Below, piece after piece: positions 35,100-47,814 of a stretch of 64,000 nt of DNA. A program made the translations under genes and the position numbers. The stretch comes from Leucaena leucocephala (taxonomy: Eukaryota > Streptophyta > Magnoliopsida > Fabales > Fabaceae), in NCBI GenBank assembly GCA_037074615.1, contig CM073519.1, positions 23,519,001 through 23,583,000 of the forward strand, given 5' to 3'. The first letter of the stretch is position 1, and every line of letters begins with the position of its first letter. Under the pieces are notes generated by a model. That model was not told the DNA's origin. It ran no database searches and saw only the letters and a list, made by a program, of their open reading frames with translations.

Positions 35100-38000
35100 G
35101 ATAAACCACAAAATACATTTTCATTGCTCATACCTCCACTAATCAAAAGTAGGACGAAGTCCGATATGAGTTACATGTGTGACAAAGATGTTCAGCTTCA
35201 ACCTTTTAATCAAAGGATCAGCCAACATAACCAATGTACTGATACGTTCAACGAAGACTTGGCCATCTTGAACCCTTTCTCTCAAGCAAAGGAATTTAAG
35301 TTCAACAAACTTGCTGCAACTTTTATTCCTTTTGTTGTTCGCTATGGCCACTGTAACTGCGTTATCACAGTACATTCTGATTGGCTTAGAGATTGAATCC
35401 ATAATCTGAAGCCCAATAATGAAATTCCTTATACAAATAGCTTGTTAACTTGCTTCAAAACACGCAATATACTCAGTATTACTGGTAGAAGAAGCTGTTT
35501 GAGTTTACTTAGCGCTTCTCTATGATATAGCTCCTTCTGCCAATAGGAAGATGTAACCAGATGTAAACTTGTTCGTGTCTATGCATCCTCCAATATCTAA
35601 ATCTGAGTATCCAATTACGTCTAGACTATCTGTTCTCCTATATATGAGCATATAGTGTTTAGTGCCTTATAGGTACCTAAACACCTTCTTTGTAACTGTC
35701 CAATGTGCTTCCCCATGATTACTTTGGTATCTTCCCAACAAACCCACAATAAAAGTGATGTCAGGTCTTGTACAAACCTGTGCATACATCAAGCTTCCTA
35801 TCGCTGAGGCATATGGGACCTTTTCTATCTACTTCTTATCAAGCTCGGTTTAAGGACATTGACTTAGACTAAACTTGTCTCCCTTTTCAATAGGAGACAC
35901 ATTAGATAAACAGTTCTGCATCCTGAATCGTTCAAGAATTTTGACAATGTAAGCCTCTTGAGACAAGCCTACAAGACATTGGGTTCTATCTCTATGGATC
36001 TTTATGCCAATGACATAAGAAGCCTCACCCATGTCTTCCATGTCAAAACTCTTTAACAAAAACTGCTTCACCTCACGCAATAGTCCCAGATCATTGGTAG
36101 CAAGTAGTATGCCATCCACATACAAAATCAAGAATATGATTTTACTCCCACTAGCCTTGTGGTATATACAATCATCCATGATGTTCTCAATGAAACCAAA
36201 TGACATGATCACTTCATGGAACTTCAAGTACCACTGCCGTGAAGCCTGTGTCAAACCATATATTGATTTCTTTATCTTGCACACTAATTGATATTTACCT
36301 TCTGCCACAAATCCCTCAGGCTATTTCATGTAGACTTCTTCCTCCAGTTCACCATTGAGGAAAGCAGTCTTAACATCTATCTGGTGTAACTCTAGATCAA
36401 AATAGGCAACCAATGCCATGATGAAACAGAATGAATCTTTCTTAGATATAGGTGAAAAAGTTTCACTGTAATCGATTCCTTCCACTTGAGTGAAGCCCTT
36501 GGCAACCAACCTAGCCTTGTATCTATCGATGTTACCTTGTGAGTCTCTCTTGGTTTTGTAAACCCATTTATAGCTAATGGCCTTAAACCCACTAGGCAAC
36601 TCTATAAGTTCCCAAACATGGTTGTTTGCCATGAAATTCATTTCATCAATCATAGCATCATGCCACAACTTTGAGTTCACACTCTTCAGAGCCTAAGTAA
36701 ATATCAAAGGATCATTCTCAACATTTACATCACAGTCAACCTCAAAAGAATATACTACATAGTCATCAGGTAATATTAGTCCTCTCTCTCTAGTTAACCT
36801 CCTTAATTTAACTTCTTGGGTTGAACGAGGTTGCTGAACAATGGCATCCTCTCTTACATTTTGTGGTGGTTCTACTTGTGTGATAGGTTAACCATCAGGT
36901 ATGTGTCCATCTCGTTCAGCACCATCAACTTGACCCACATGTCTACATCAAGTTCAATGTCAATCCTAACAGTGGGATGATCATTAACTATTGATGTTCC
37001 CTCATGAATGATGTCAGTGGTTCGCTCTATGTGATCATCTAATAGACAATCACTCCCACTAATCACATCATTCTCAAGAAACTTGGCATTTTTAGACTCT
37101 ACAAATCTTGTAGAAGGTGGAGGACAATAAAACTTATAACCCTTAGACCTCTCCGAATAGCCTACAATGTAAGATCTAATGGTCTTAGGGTCCAACTTCT
37201 TCTCCTATGTATTATACACTCTTACTTCCATAGGATAACCCCATACCTTGAAATGATTTAAACTGGGTTTCCATCCTTTCCAGATTTCAAAGGGTGTCTT
37301 GGACACTACCTTTATTGGAACCTTGTTTAATATGTATGTGGCTATCTTGAGTACTTCCTTCCATAGGGAAGATGACAATTTGGAGCTACTCATCATGCTC
37401 CTAACCATATCAACAAGGTCATATTTCTTCTTTAGCTACACCATTCATGTCAGGTGATCTAGGCATAGTATATTGAGCCACTATACCTTGCTCTCGAAGA
37501 AAATCAACAATGGACCTTCTACTTGTCCTTCACTAGTGTATATGCCATAATACTCACCACCATGGTTTAATCTCATAATCTTCATTGGTTTCCCAATATT
37601 GTTTTCTACTTCTACTTTATATTCCTTGAAAGCATCTAGTGTATCACTTTTATTATAAAGCATGTAGACATACATGTATCGTGAGTGATCATCAATAAAG
37701 GTGATAAAGTAATTTTGACCATGTGCAATCAAATCAAGGCAACAAATATCCATGTGAATAATTTCTAGTAACTCAAAACTTTTTTTAGCCCCTTATATGA
37801 TTTATTGGTCTGCTTTCCCCTTATGCAGTGCACACAAGAATCAAACTTTGAATTGTTTAAAGATGGAAGAATTCCGTCTTTGTTTAACCTTTTGATTATG
37901 TCAACGGAGATATGACCCAATCTCCTATGCCACAGGCTATAAGATTTCCTATCGATGACACTTCTCTTAGTACCACGTGAAACAGAAAGAGATTAAGACA

Positions 38001-38342
38001 AATCATAAGCAATTTTAAACAAGCCATCAATCATAACTAAATTCGCAATCAAAATAGAATTCTTTGTCAAAGTCATAAGTTTCTTAGAAAGAACTATATG
38101 ATAATCAAATGGAATGAGCTTTGACATAGAAATCAAGTTTCTTTTGTAAGACTAAACGTAAAAAACATCATAAAGTTCTAAAACATGATTATTTGAAAAG
38201 GTTATGCGAAAAGTTCCAACAACTTTCATAGGATCTCCTCTCCCCTGCCTAAAAGGATAGTTTCCTCATTAGGATGTGGAGACCTACTTGACTGAAAGCC
38301 CTGTATGGTAGTCAAAATATGGATCATCGAACCAGTGTCAAT
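35100..38342 (-). pseudogene. pol: copia pol, minus strand, broken
   Basis: On the minus strand: protease I-D-T-G-S at 38342-38328; integrase core with F-I-D-D-H-S-R at about 37700 and an altered L-N-H-G-G-E-Y near 37570; T-P-F-E-I-W at about 37290; RT from 36680 with V-Y-K-T-K-R-D and the D-V-K-T-A-F-L-N-G block at about 36370. The catalytic YVDD is Y-V-D-G (36122-36111), losing the second aspartate. RNase H Y-C-D-N-A is at about 35370. Other breaks include TAG between the two RT frames near 36320 and a series of stops at 35450-35850. Confidence 0.88.
36111..36122 (-). other. Mutated RT active site Y-V-D-G
   Basis: TAT GTG GAT GGC on the minus strand. The second catalytic Asp of copia RT is Gly, an A-to-G change. 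Confidence 0.85.
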
Positions 38343-38810
38343 CTACCAAGTGTCATCGTTAACGCTAGAAAAGTTATATTCAAAAGTAACATATGATAAA
38401 AGCATGCCTCTTATCTCCATTATATGTTGCTTCATACTGCCAATACCTGTAAGCCTCACAGCACATAATTTAGACATGATGGAACCACCTATCTGCTCGT
38501 CTGTCAGGTTAAATTGCTTATCTAAGGCTTCTAGGTATCCTTTAGCTGTGTCGTACCAAGGAACTGCTCCCCTAATGCTCCTAGTGATCCTTTGTTGTAT
38601 AAGTAAAAGAGACAACCGGTTACTCTGGTCTCACATATTATAACTTTCTTTTGCCTCTTTATCATTTGAGGCATCATCAGGTCTCAGAGATTTATCAAAC
38701 CTCAAGGCATAATCCAAGTCTAAGAAACTGAGCTGCAGCAAAACATCGTCTCTCTAGTCATCATAGTTAATGTTGCCATCTAAGATTGTTTTGTTGCTTA
38801 CATCAGCCAT
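38343..38810 (-). pseudogene. gag: copia gag, minus strand, shortened
   Basis: ATG at 38810 opens the usual start M-A-D-V-S-N. The frame contains stops at about 38763 and 38638 and reaches the R-L-T-G-I-G-S-M-K-Q-H-I-M segment of UBN2-type gag at about 38450. At 38345-38343 a single TAG separates it from the protease. The zinc knuckle expected between is missing, so a deletion joined gag to protease in frame. Confidence 0.82.
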
Positions 38811-39237
38811 AATCCTAGGGGCAACAATTGGATATGCAAAATAAGAACAGACAAACGCACAAATAAGATCACAAAAATAATTTAAAGCAATCATAAGTCA
38901 CTGCCAAAAAACGTAGGGCCCAATCTGCCAAAAAAATATTTTAGTGGCCCAAAAAAATGTGTCAGCCTAACAGAATAAATAGGAAAACAATTCTGCAGCC
39001 AAGAAAAAATTCATGGCACACCAGACTTTAAAAAAAACAAATTTCCCTTGGCCCATAATAGCTGTCACGGCCCTGAACCAAAAGAAAAAGAAAAAAACAT
39101 TATGATTGCAAGGCCAAAAACACAACGCAGCCCAGAAAAAAAAAATTATTAGGTGGCAAGCAGCTTAAGGCTAAAAAGCATTATTTTGGGCAGTGTATGA
39201 GTCGCGACGCGTCACTTGAAGATGTGTGATACCAGCG
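38811..39237 (-). other. Leader of minus-strand copia, part 1
   Basis: Non-coding, with repeated GGCCCAAAAAA-type pieces on the plus strand (about 38920-39140). Continues at 46987 beyond the nested LTRs. Confidence 0.6.
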
Positions 39238-39242
39238 AGCTA
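39238..39242. repeat. Target duplication AGCTA, left copy
   Basis: AGCTG at 46982-46986 is the partner, with one transition. Confidence 0.7.
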
Positions 39243-39266
39243 TGTCATATCCCAATTTTTGGGCCT

Positions 39267-39271
39267 GAAAG
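39267..39271. repeat. Target duplication GAAAG, left copy
   Basis: Repeated exactly at 42666-42670. Confidence 0.9.
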
Positions 39272-40604
39272 TGTCATATCCTAATTTTTCCTTATTTGTA
39301 TAGTACTGATAGTGGAAAGAGGTTTAAGAAGGATTATGACGAAGATCAGACGAGATAATAAAGGTTAGATAAGTCTTAAAGAAAGAGAAGGACCTAAACG
39401 CAAATTGGAAAAGGTTAAAGGCCAAAAGTTAAAGTAGAAACAAAAGTTGGGCCAAAAGTTATAATTTCTAAAAGTTTAGGGACCTAAATGTAAATATCCA
39501 AAAAGTTAGGGACATAAATATAATTAAGCAAAAAGTCAGGGACATAAATGTAATTATGGAAAAGTTCAGCCAGAAAAGGTTTATAACTGCCTGTAAGTAT
39601 TTCAGTCCCACATTCCATCAGTAAATAGAGGAAGTCATGCTGGGTAATCTGGCATGATACAGAAATTTTATTAGGACTCCAGACAGCAGAAAATTATCTG
39701 ATAGTCTAAAAGTTATATGAATTTTTATCAGATTCTATGGACATCAGATATATGTGGGGGAATTACAGGAAAATGTGCCTTACAGTGTCAGATGTTATGA
39801 ATCTGACAGAACCCCAGAAGAAGTTATGTATAAAAAGTTATTCATATATTAGTGAATTTTGACAGGAGTTTGACAACACCCGTGATCCGATAATAGAACT
39901 TATCGATATGTGAGCCTAGATAGAATGTGATCAGATGACCTCATATATAGGCCCATAATGATGCCAAGGAAGGCCCAAAACCCAGGGTACCAGTCTATCA
40001 GTAGAAGGGGCCAGTGCCAGAAAAAGTGCGAAATTACGAAAATGCCCCTGGATGCCCAGATTATACCAGAGATGGATGAAGGGCATTTTGGTCATCTGGG
40101 ATAGGCTAAAAAAGTGGCACATGGTATAAATATGATTAGTTGAGCCAATATATGCCCTGAGGCAGTACAAGAAGGGGTGAAATGACAATTATGCCCTTAG
40201 GGTCAGTACAGTGCAAGAAAGGACACCAAGGGTATTTTGGTCATTTCCCAAGGGATCTGTAATTAAGTTGTGGTCAGTACAAGTATGTCAATGGTGTGGG
40301 AAGCCTATACATTGATTTCTAGGACATAAAACATATCCTGGTATATTATAGAAAAATTCAGAACAGAAAACAGTCCGGTTGTTGTGAAACTACACTGATC
40401 GGTACCGGATTAGACTGGAATTTCTCCAGAAGGTTCCTTGCATGGGCAGCACGCCACCTAACCCTCTTAGGTGTCCCATGAGCTGTCCCACATGATGTCA
40501 TAATTATTATTTTATGAAAAAGTTAAATCCAAGATTAAATGTGGGCCTTTAGATCAAATAGTAACCAAATCAATCTTGGCCATTCATTTTTCTTGGATTT
40601 TGGC

Positions 40605-40612
40605 TATAAATA
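40605..40612 (+). promoter_or_regulatory. TATA box of inner solo LTR
   Basis: TATAAATA in GGCTATAAATACCCC; a splice donor follows 125 bp downstream. Confidence 0.65.
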
Positions 40613-41867
40613 CCCCTCAATTCTGGTTCAGAACCGTAAGCTCATGTACCCTTGGGGAAACTCTTGCAAAATGGAAACTCAAGCCAAGACAAAGAAGATT
40701 CAAGGTTCCAAAGTTCAAGCAAGCTAGAGATTAAAGGTAAGCAATCTTTCCTAGCTTATTCTCCTTTGATTTGGGAGCTTGAACTTAGGGTTTTCATGGG
40801 AAAAAGTTGAGTTTTCTCTAAGGGGAGGTGCTGTCCAAAATCCATAGATGAAAGGGGAAAGAAGAAATTAAAGTTAGAAACTTATGATTGATGCTTAAAC
40901 AAGCTAGTTAAGAGATTGGTGGTTGAATCAAATTGATATTCTTGACTTTGCCATGGTGTGCCCTGTTCAGTCTGAACTGTTCATGAGGGAAGGAAATTGA
41001 ATTTCAATGATTTAATGCTTCCATTGAGTTTGTATGATGATTTTGTGTAGGATTGGAGAGGTTTTGAACATTGGAAACATTAAAATCTCAAGGTTGTAGT
41101 CTTTGAGATTCCTTACGGTTACTGTTCATTCGCATGAACAGTGATTGGAATTTCATGATTTTGATAGTTCCAATGGTTTTAAAATGAAAAGTTGTGTGGG
41201 GTAAAGTGGAGAAACAAGTATGGGAAGCATTAGAATCAAAATGAGAATTTTTGAAAGAATTGTGTGCTTATGTTCAATTCTGTACAGCATGCCATGAAGG
41301 AGCTGGAATTTCATGATTCTAAGCTCATAAATGAGTTCAAAAGATGAAATTGTGTAGGGTAAAGTCAAGACATCAATTGGTGCAAGAGCCAAGTGGATTA
41401 GTGAAAATTAGATAAAATTATGACAATAAAGAGTGTAACAAAGTTAGTCTTGAACATGGTTGGAGTTCATGAGTCCTAATGAGTTATGTGATGAATATGA
41501 ATGTTTTTAGGACCATGAAACATCCAAGAAGATGTTGGGAAGTGATGGACATAAATGCTTCATGGTTGGAAAGCTAGGGAGCAAGGGCTAAAGGTCAAGA
41601 GAAAAGCTTAAGTGCAAGGTAGTGAACTTATCTCTTTATATGCTTGATGTGGTATGCTTATGTGTTGACATGTATGTGATATTTGAATGATGTTGTGACA
41701 TGATTAATGATGTTCAATGTATTGTGAATAACATGTTTTCCATGGCCATGCACTTTATGTAAAAGTATATAGCATGATAGCATGTCACTAACCAAAGAAA
41801 GTTTAATGAAATTACATATCATGAATTAGCATCCATCTTGCATATTTAAGTGGTAATGTTTGCTACT

Positions 41868-41885
41868 GAGATTCCCTAGAATCTC
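41868..41885 (+). other. LTR hairpin, 7-bp stem
   Basis: GAGATTC-CCTA-GAATCTC. One pair shorter in both arms than the 8-bp versions at 54549 and 59584. Confidence 0.65.
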
Positions 41886-42665
41886 ACTCTCCCATAACCA
41901 ACCAATTTAGGCCAATCATGAAGAAAAGGTATGCATGGAGAAGAGCTAAAGAATGGAAGAAAGGAAGTGAAGTATTGAGATTTTAGCATATACTATAAAT
42001 TGTCCATGTATGTAAATACCATGTAAGGTGTCCATTTATGTGATGAAACTATTGTAATACTTATGGCATATGTACATGATGTATATGAATGTTAAGAAGC
42101 TTATTTGATGGCTTGTGCATGCTGAAACAATTATTGAAAATGAAAGAAAAGAAACTGAAATGGTAAAAACGTAGGTCCTGAAGCAGTTTTGTTGTGGCTT
42201 CAGTTTAACCTAGCAAATGAAGGAATTAGTTCACAAAATTTTATGAGCATGTAGCACACATCTAGAGCTTTAAATTCATAGGTGGAACGTTTCATTTGGA
42301 TGTGTCTAAAGAGAAATGAATTTCCAAAGTAAGGGACCAGAATCTGTTTCTAGGATTTTTGACCAAATGAACAGTAAAATTTGGTGAATAAAATGTATTA
42401 ATTGGCTAATCATTTGGTATGGAAATTATTTTTCCCTTAAATTTCAAGATGTTATCTTCATGTACCTTTTTGAACCACTGCATTTTGAGTTTTCTATAAT
42501 TAATTATGGTTTTTTGAAGTTCGTTGCGCAATCTGGAATACCATATGAACAGTAACCCAAGAAAGAGTAAAATTCCAGATTTGGCTAATGGACTTCCAAG
42601 GTCTTGTAAGTGGTTCTAAATGCTACTGAATGGTCCCTAAGACGTATAAAAGTAAGGATGCTACA

Positions 42666-42670
42666 GAAAG
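42666..42670. repeat. Target duplication GAAAG, right copy
   Basis: Matches 39267-39271. Confidence 0.9.
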
Positions 42671-43254
42671 CATAATGTGTAGCCTGAAAGAGATAGGCTA
42701 CTAGACCCTGTTAAGCAGAGGTCTTAGTAAATAGAGAAAATTATGCTGATCAGTATGATGCAACACAAAGTTCTGATAAGAGGTCCTGAAAGATTTATAT
42801 TAATTTTCAAAGAGAAGAAAAATTAATACAGTATTCTCTACACCTCAAAATCAGATGAAATGCGACAGTAAAATCCTATAATTAAAATAAGAATTTCTAA
42901 AATTAACAGAGCCCAAAAAGGAGTTATGTAGAATTTACTACATAATTTACAGTAGATTAAAATATCCGATTAATAGGTTTCAGGGGAATTTCTCAGGAAT
43001 TGAGCCCATGAAATAGGGGATCATATAGAGGGTCCAGAATGGCACCTTATAGGCCCAATGATATTTTCAGATAAGTGTGTGGGCCAGGGCTAATAAAGAC
43101 CGAGAAAAGTGGAGAATTATGAAAATGCCACTAAAGGTATGCCACTGTGTTGTGTCATTGAGTCAGAGTCAGACGAAGGGCGTTATGATCATTTGACTAA
43201 GGTTAGACAGTCAAGAAAGGGTATATGGATAGCTGACCAGGGTCAAGAGATACT

Positions 43255-45025
43255 TGTAAGGAATTAAAATACACGCAGCAAAAATTAATTTAAAAATTCT
43301 TCATTCCTTGCCAGGATCTACCGTATGTGTTTAAGTCAAGTGGGAAGAAGCGTTACCCTCAGTGTTCCTCAGTGACTTCCACAGCTTTTGGTCATGACGT
43401 TCATAGCTTCTCTCTGCGGTTCGTGCTCCTTTTTCGATCACAAGAAGTCGATGACTCAGGTCAGCTTCCTCTATTGGTATCCACACGAACAGCGTTCCAA
43501 CCACGAACGACATGCTAGCGTCTCTTGTCCCTCCAGGGCTTTCTCAAGAATTCGTCCCCTCCATCTCTATTTCTGCAGTTTCTTATCTGCAAACCTTTTG
43601 CAGATTCCCCTTCGGCCTTTCTATGTTATATGTGTGTCTGTAAAACGCAGCTCCTAAAATCAGATATATATGATGCTATGCGTTTTTCTCTCTACCGAAT
43701 TGGATTTTGGAGTTAATCTTATATTAATTCTAAAATTAATACAATATCATATATTGTATAATTTTATAAGAAACTAATTAGATAAATAATATTAAATCCG
43801 TCCCACAGATTTAATTACCTATTTATTTAACTTTAAATAAAGATGAGACTGAACTATATTTGATTTATTCTCATAAATCAAATTTGAGATATTATATCAA
43901 TTTGAATTTCAAATTCAAACGTGATAGGGATTTAATTTATCCTTATAAATTAAATCTTATAAATATCTCTTATATGAGATATCCTATCAATTTGAATTTC
44001 AAATTCAAACGTGATAGAGATTTAATTTATCCTTATAAATTAAATCTCATATATCTCTTATATATAATATATATATACGAATTTATATATATACGAATAT
44101 AAATATAAATAAATATATACATCTGCCCTAGATCATTCATTGAATCTGGACATGTCTTAGATTCAATGAATCTGGATATTATAGCTCGTGTTGGGCTATT
44201 TTGTGTGCGACCGTGTAGGCCCATATGAAGTTAGCAGTGGGCCATTTGCTATACTGGCCCACAAGTCGCAATCAGTCTCTAGCAAGACATAACGACTACC
44301 TAAATTATATGAGGATCGTTAAACGATGTAACCTTTTATACAACCATATCATGTCCCTTTTATCACGCGATATTTTGGTCATGGTTGAGGCATGGATAAT
44401 GTCATCCTCCTATTCCTGACTGATACTTTATCGATCCTTGAGTAGTCTGACTGTAGAAATGGAACTGCCTTTCCATTACAGTATGGCCATACATTTCTCA
44501 GACTCACTCATCGAGGGGCCCAGTAATATCTCTCTACGAATGTGAGGGACAAATTCCATCTTGACCATTCACATTCCTCCGCATGAAAAACCACTAAGCC
44601 CGAACATAGTCTTTATGATCACTTGGTCAAAAGTGACTTTTGACTAGGTCAAAGCTGAGCGTTTGTCATGTAGAAATCCATGATGATCTCAGGTCAAAGG
44701 ATATATTGACATGGTTTGTATATGAGAGAAGCTTATGACGTTACCCATGCAGTTCTCTCATAGCGGGTCGATCCAACACCTTGTACTCTTACATGTTCCT
44801 ATGACTCTGATTTATATCTCTATATATCTTCAAAATCATACTGGTCTTATTTCATCTGTGCTCCCATAGAGATGACCAACCAAGGACATTTAGGATAAGA
44901 TCATGAATTATCTAAGGATAGTCATCATAGTAAAGATGCAGATAATATGATAACACAATTAGTAAATTCATAAATCAATAATGTTCATAAGACAATGATT
45001 GGCCCTTGGGGCACGATTTCCAACA
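43255..45025 (-). mobile_element. Copia solo LTR nested in the outer gypsy LTR
   Basis: 1771 bp, minus strand TGTTGGAAATCGTGCCC to CCTTACA. Flanks ATACT (43250-43254) and ACACT (45026-45030) differ by one transition. Same family and orientation as 32322-34073. Confidence 0.88.
43886..44060. repeat. Two direct copies of a 90-95-bp unit in the copia LTR
   Basis: Both units carry CAATTTGAATTTCAAATTC, then AAACGTGATAG and CCTTATAAATTAAATC. In the sister LTR the first unit lacks about 20 bp. Confidence 0.65.
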
Positions 45026-45661
45026 ACACTCTGGTAAGGTATGGAAATATAATAGTGCTCCTATAAGTACTAAAAAGGAACTAAGGGCATTATGATAATT
45101 TACAAAGGATGTTTCTTGGGAACTGAGCCACCAGAGTACTTGGGCTTGGTTAGAAATCCAAGATGACAATCTAAGGCCTAAAAACGTAGCCCAAGAGTAA
45201 TGTGGACCCAAGAGGCATTAAAATATTATTTTAGTATTTTTTCAATAAAGTAAAGTGACCCGGTCAAAGATAGAACTGGGTAAAGTGATATGGAATCATG
45301 AATGGGGCCCACAAGGTGCCACAGGGCATGATTATAGTAAAAGAGGAAAAGCAAAGGACACATGGCATGATTACAGAAAATGGAGAAAAAGCAAGAGGAC
45401 ATGTGGAACGATCTCAGCCGTCCATTCAAGGAAAAGACTTTGGAACTCTCTGGAAAGGCTGAGTCAGCTGGTGAGGTGTCCCAAGGGCCCCACCATTGTG
45501 CCACATATACCCTTGAGGTGTCCTGGATGATGTCATTAGTGGTGAGTCAGCAATGGGGGTGATGTCATCGTGATGAGGCAGGCAAAGCTTCTTGAGGAAG
45601 CAAGCAATCTGAGCCATTCATTACGAATCAATCTGAGCCATTCATTCCACTTCCTCTCACC

Positions 45662-45669
45662 TATAAATA
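45662..45669 (+). promoter_or_regulatory. TATA box of outer solo LTR
   Basis: TATAAATA; GAG|GTAAGT donor 149 bp further on, the best match to the plant consensus in the window. Confidence 0.65.
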
Positions 45670-46322
45670 GGTCACTCCCCTCCCATTTCAAGGCACACCA
45701 CGGCCTAGCAAGGCAAAGAAGAGAGAAAGGAAGGAAGGAAGATAAAGAAGGAAGGAGTTATGGTGGAGGCAAGAGCAGTGTAAGGAGCCGAGGGACTAGG
45801 CAAAGCTTAGGAATGAGGTAAGTAAGTTATCTAGTCCCTGCTCTAATAAAGTAGATGATTGCTCTTAGTGGTTAGGATAGAGAAATATCTTTATCAAGGT
45901 AGCTATAGATATAAAGAAAGCCAGGGGAATGTCAGAGTAAGAAAATTACCCCTAGCTATGCATGAGTTAAATAGAGCTATGCTGATAGAATAATAATGAA
46001 TATATTATTATTCTATGTATAGACTCTGGCCTACAGAAAGATGGAATCTTAGAGCAAAGGCTAAGAGCTAGAGGAAGGCTATATGCCAAGTAGTAAACTT
46101 ATCCTAAACTTGTATGCATTGAATGTTATGCTTAATGTGCTATGGCTTTGTTGAATTGTGTTGAATATATGCTTATGTATGAAGCTCTGTTCCTATTATT
46201 ACTTTGGCCAATTGTATTTCATATGTAACATGGAAGCATGCACATTAGACAATGTTAACACTTTCACAAGCAAGAACAAGTATTCACATTAATGCATGCA
46301 TTGTTTAGTACCGTTTGCTACT

Positions 46323-46342
46323 GAGATTTCCCCAGAACTCTC
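46323..46342 (+). other. LTR hairpin, 8-bp stem with one mismatch
   Basis: GAGATTTC-CCCA-GAACTCTC; a single T/C mismatch in the stem. Confidence 0.5.
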
Positions 46343-46981
46343 ACCTTTCCATATCAATCCAATTACAGCAGGTCTTCTCAGGATGGAGGAGATAAAGATG
46401 CATGAAGAGATGTTAATTACTTAGCATGATTGATATGTGATTCATGTATGTATAATTGCTGGAAATTGTCACTGTGAACAGTAACTCGTGGGGAGGCAGT
46501 GACACTTGAGCTGTAATTATAAATAGTAAATGATTAAATAAATGTATGATATTTTTCCATTAAATAGTATACATTCCAAGATTTGATTTGATATATAGAA
46601 TGTCTCATTTGGATGTCTACACATAAAGATATGATTTTTTAAAGTTGGGACCAGAATGCTGGAATCAGGGATAGGACGCTGGATTAACAATGATTTTGAA
46701 ACGTTGACCAATGTTGACCTGGTCAAGTTGTGGTCAATGAGTCATTTTTTCCTGAAATAACATTATGTTAGCTTCGTGTATCAATTTGAACCAATCCATT
46801 CCAATTTTTATAGAATTAGTTATGATTTTTCGAAGTCAGACTACTCCTCTGTAATTTGCACAGTGAACAGTACTCGCTAAGAGTAAAATTCCAGATTGAG
46901 CAATTGGACTTCAACAGCCTTAGAAGTGATTCTAAATGCTACCATTTGGTCCCTACGACGTAAGAAAATGAGGATGTTACA

Positions 46982-46986
46982 AGCTG
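46982..46986. repeat. Target duplication AGCTG, right copy
   Basis: Partner of 39238-39242 with one A/G difference. Confidence 0.7.
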
Positions 46987-47435
46987 GGATAGGCGATTTC
47001 CGGTGATAGGTGTCTCCTTGGATGGTGGTTTCAATGTCGAGCATGCACAGATACTCTCGCTGCAGTCTTTGGCTATCCGAGAGACCTACAACAAGCAATT
47101 TGACGATGAGTCTGGGCGTGGCCTATTTTCGCTATTCCTGCGATGAGGTGGTTCTCATGGCGACTCAAGTTGCTCTTCTAGAATGCTCGTCGTGCTGTCA
47201 CTGTGGATACCTCTGGTTTAGGATTGCCAGCGCTCTCTCTCGCCCTTGCCAACTCTCGCCTAGTTTCCAACGACTCGCATGGCAGCAACTCTAGCAATGT
47301 CTCGCCAGTACAGATGAAAAAATTGTTAAAAAATAAAAAAAACAAAATTATAATCTCTAAGGTTCCATATTCATCTCATATTGCTATTTATGAGAACAAA
47401 AGATCAATAAACAAGGCAAGGGTGATCTCAAACTT
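46987..47435 (-). other. Leader of minus-strand copia, part 2
   Basis: More GC-rich than its surroundings, non-coding, between primer site and the nested LTRs. Open frames on the plus strand here are accidental. Confidence 0.55.
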
Positions 47436-47448
47436 GGCTTTGATACCA
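47436..47448 (-). other. Primer-binding site of minus-strand copia
   Basis: TGGTATCAAAGCC on the minus strand, one mismatch to the initiator-Met complement, two bases from the LTR. Confidence 0.8.
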
Positions 47449-47450
47449 CA

Positions 47451-47814
47451 TGTTAGAAAATAAATATCTCAAAGACAACATAATCAATCCAAATTATAAC
47501 ATATATGAATATAAAACATATATGAGATACAGCGTAAGACTAAAAGTTACCTCTTGTCATTAGCTTGATTGATGATCTGAGGAAAACTGGATCAAATAAG
47601 ATACCTGTCAAAAGAGAATACTGTTAGATAAACAACAGGTTCTTCCAGCTGGTGATTAGGCACAGTGATGGCAACTTGTGTACTCCCGTCACCAGTAGAG
47701 AACCTTTAAAAGCGAGCTGAGAACTAAGTTTCACTCTAGACTCATAAAGTGATCACACGATAAACTGAATTGTTAATTTTTACCATCAGAAAATTAACCT
47801 TAAATAAACTGAGT
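47451..47814 (-). repeat. 5' LTR of minus-strand copia, truncated
   Basis: Aligns with 34396-34760 and then stops. The outer ~105 bp are replaced by unrelated sequence, so a deletion removed the element's end and the far part of the chitinase gene. Confidence 0.85.

Larger units (their letters stand above)
39272..42665 (+). mobile_element. Inner gypsy solo LTR
   Basis: 3394 bp, TGTCATATCC to GGATGCTACA, GAAAG on both sides, inserted 29 bp into the outer LTR. TATA 40605-40612, donor AAAG|GTAAGC at 40737, hairpin 41868-41885. Confidence 0.92.
39243..46981 (+). mobile_element. Outer gypsy solo LTR with two nested LTRs
   Basis: Starts TGTCATATCCC, ends GGATGTTACA, flanked by AGCTA/AGCTG. Without the insertions at 39272-42670 and 43255-45030 it is about 2.56 kb. 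It has TATA at 45662-45669, donor GAG|GTAAGT at 45818 and a hairpin at 46323-46342. Confidence 0.85.
34396..47814 (-). mobile_element. Minus-strand Ty1/copia element carrying nested LTRs
   Basis: 3' LTR 34396-34866, polypurine tract, pol, gag, leader, primer site and truncated 5' LTR 47451-47814. Its leader is interrupted by the gypsy LTR nest 39243-46981. It terminates the chitinase pseudogene. The missing end of the 5' LTR prevents a target-duplication check. Confidence 0.88.

Noticed and set aside
45255..45821. Overlapping open frames on both strands in the outer LTR
   Set aside because: They overlap in several frames, include the TATA box region and lack conserved composition; chance frames in LTR DNA.
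47010..47463. Plus-strand open frames in the GC-richer copia leader
   Set aside because: They lie antisense to the element leader next to its primer site and match nothing.
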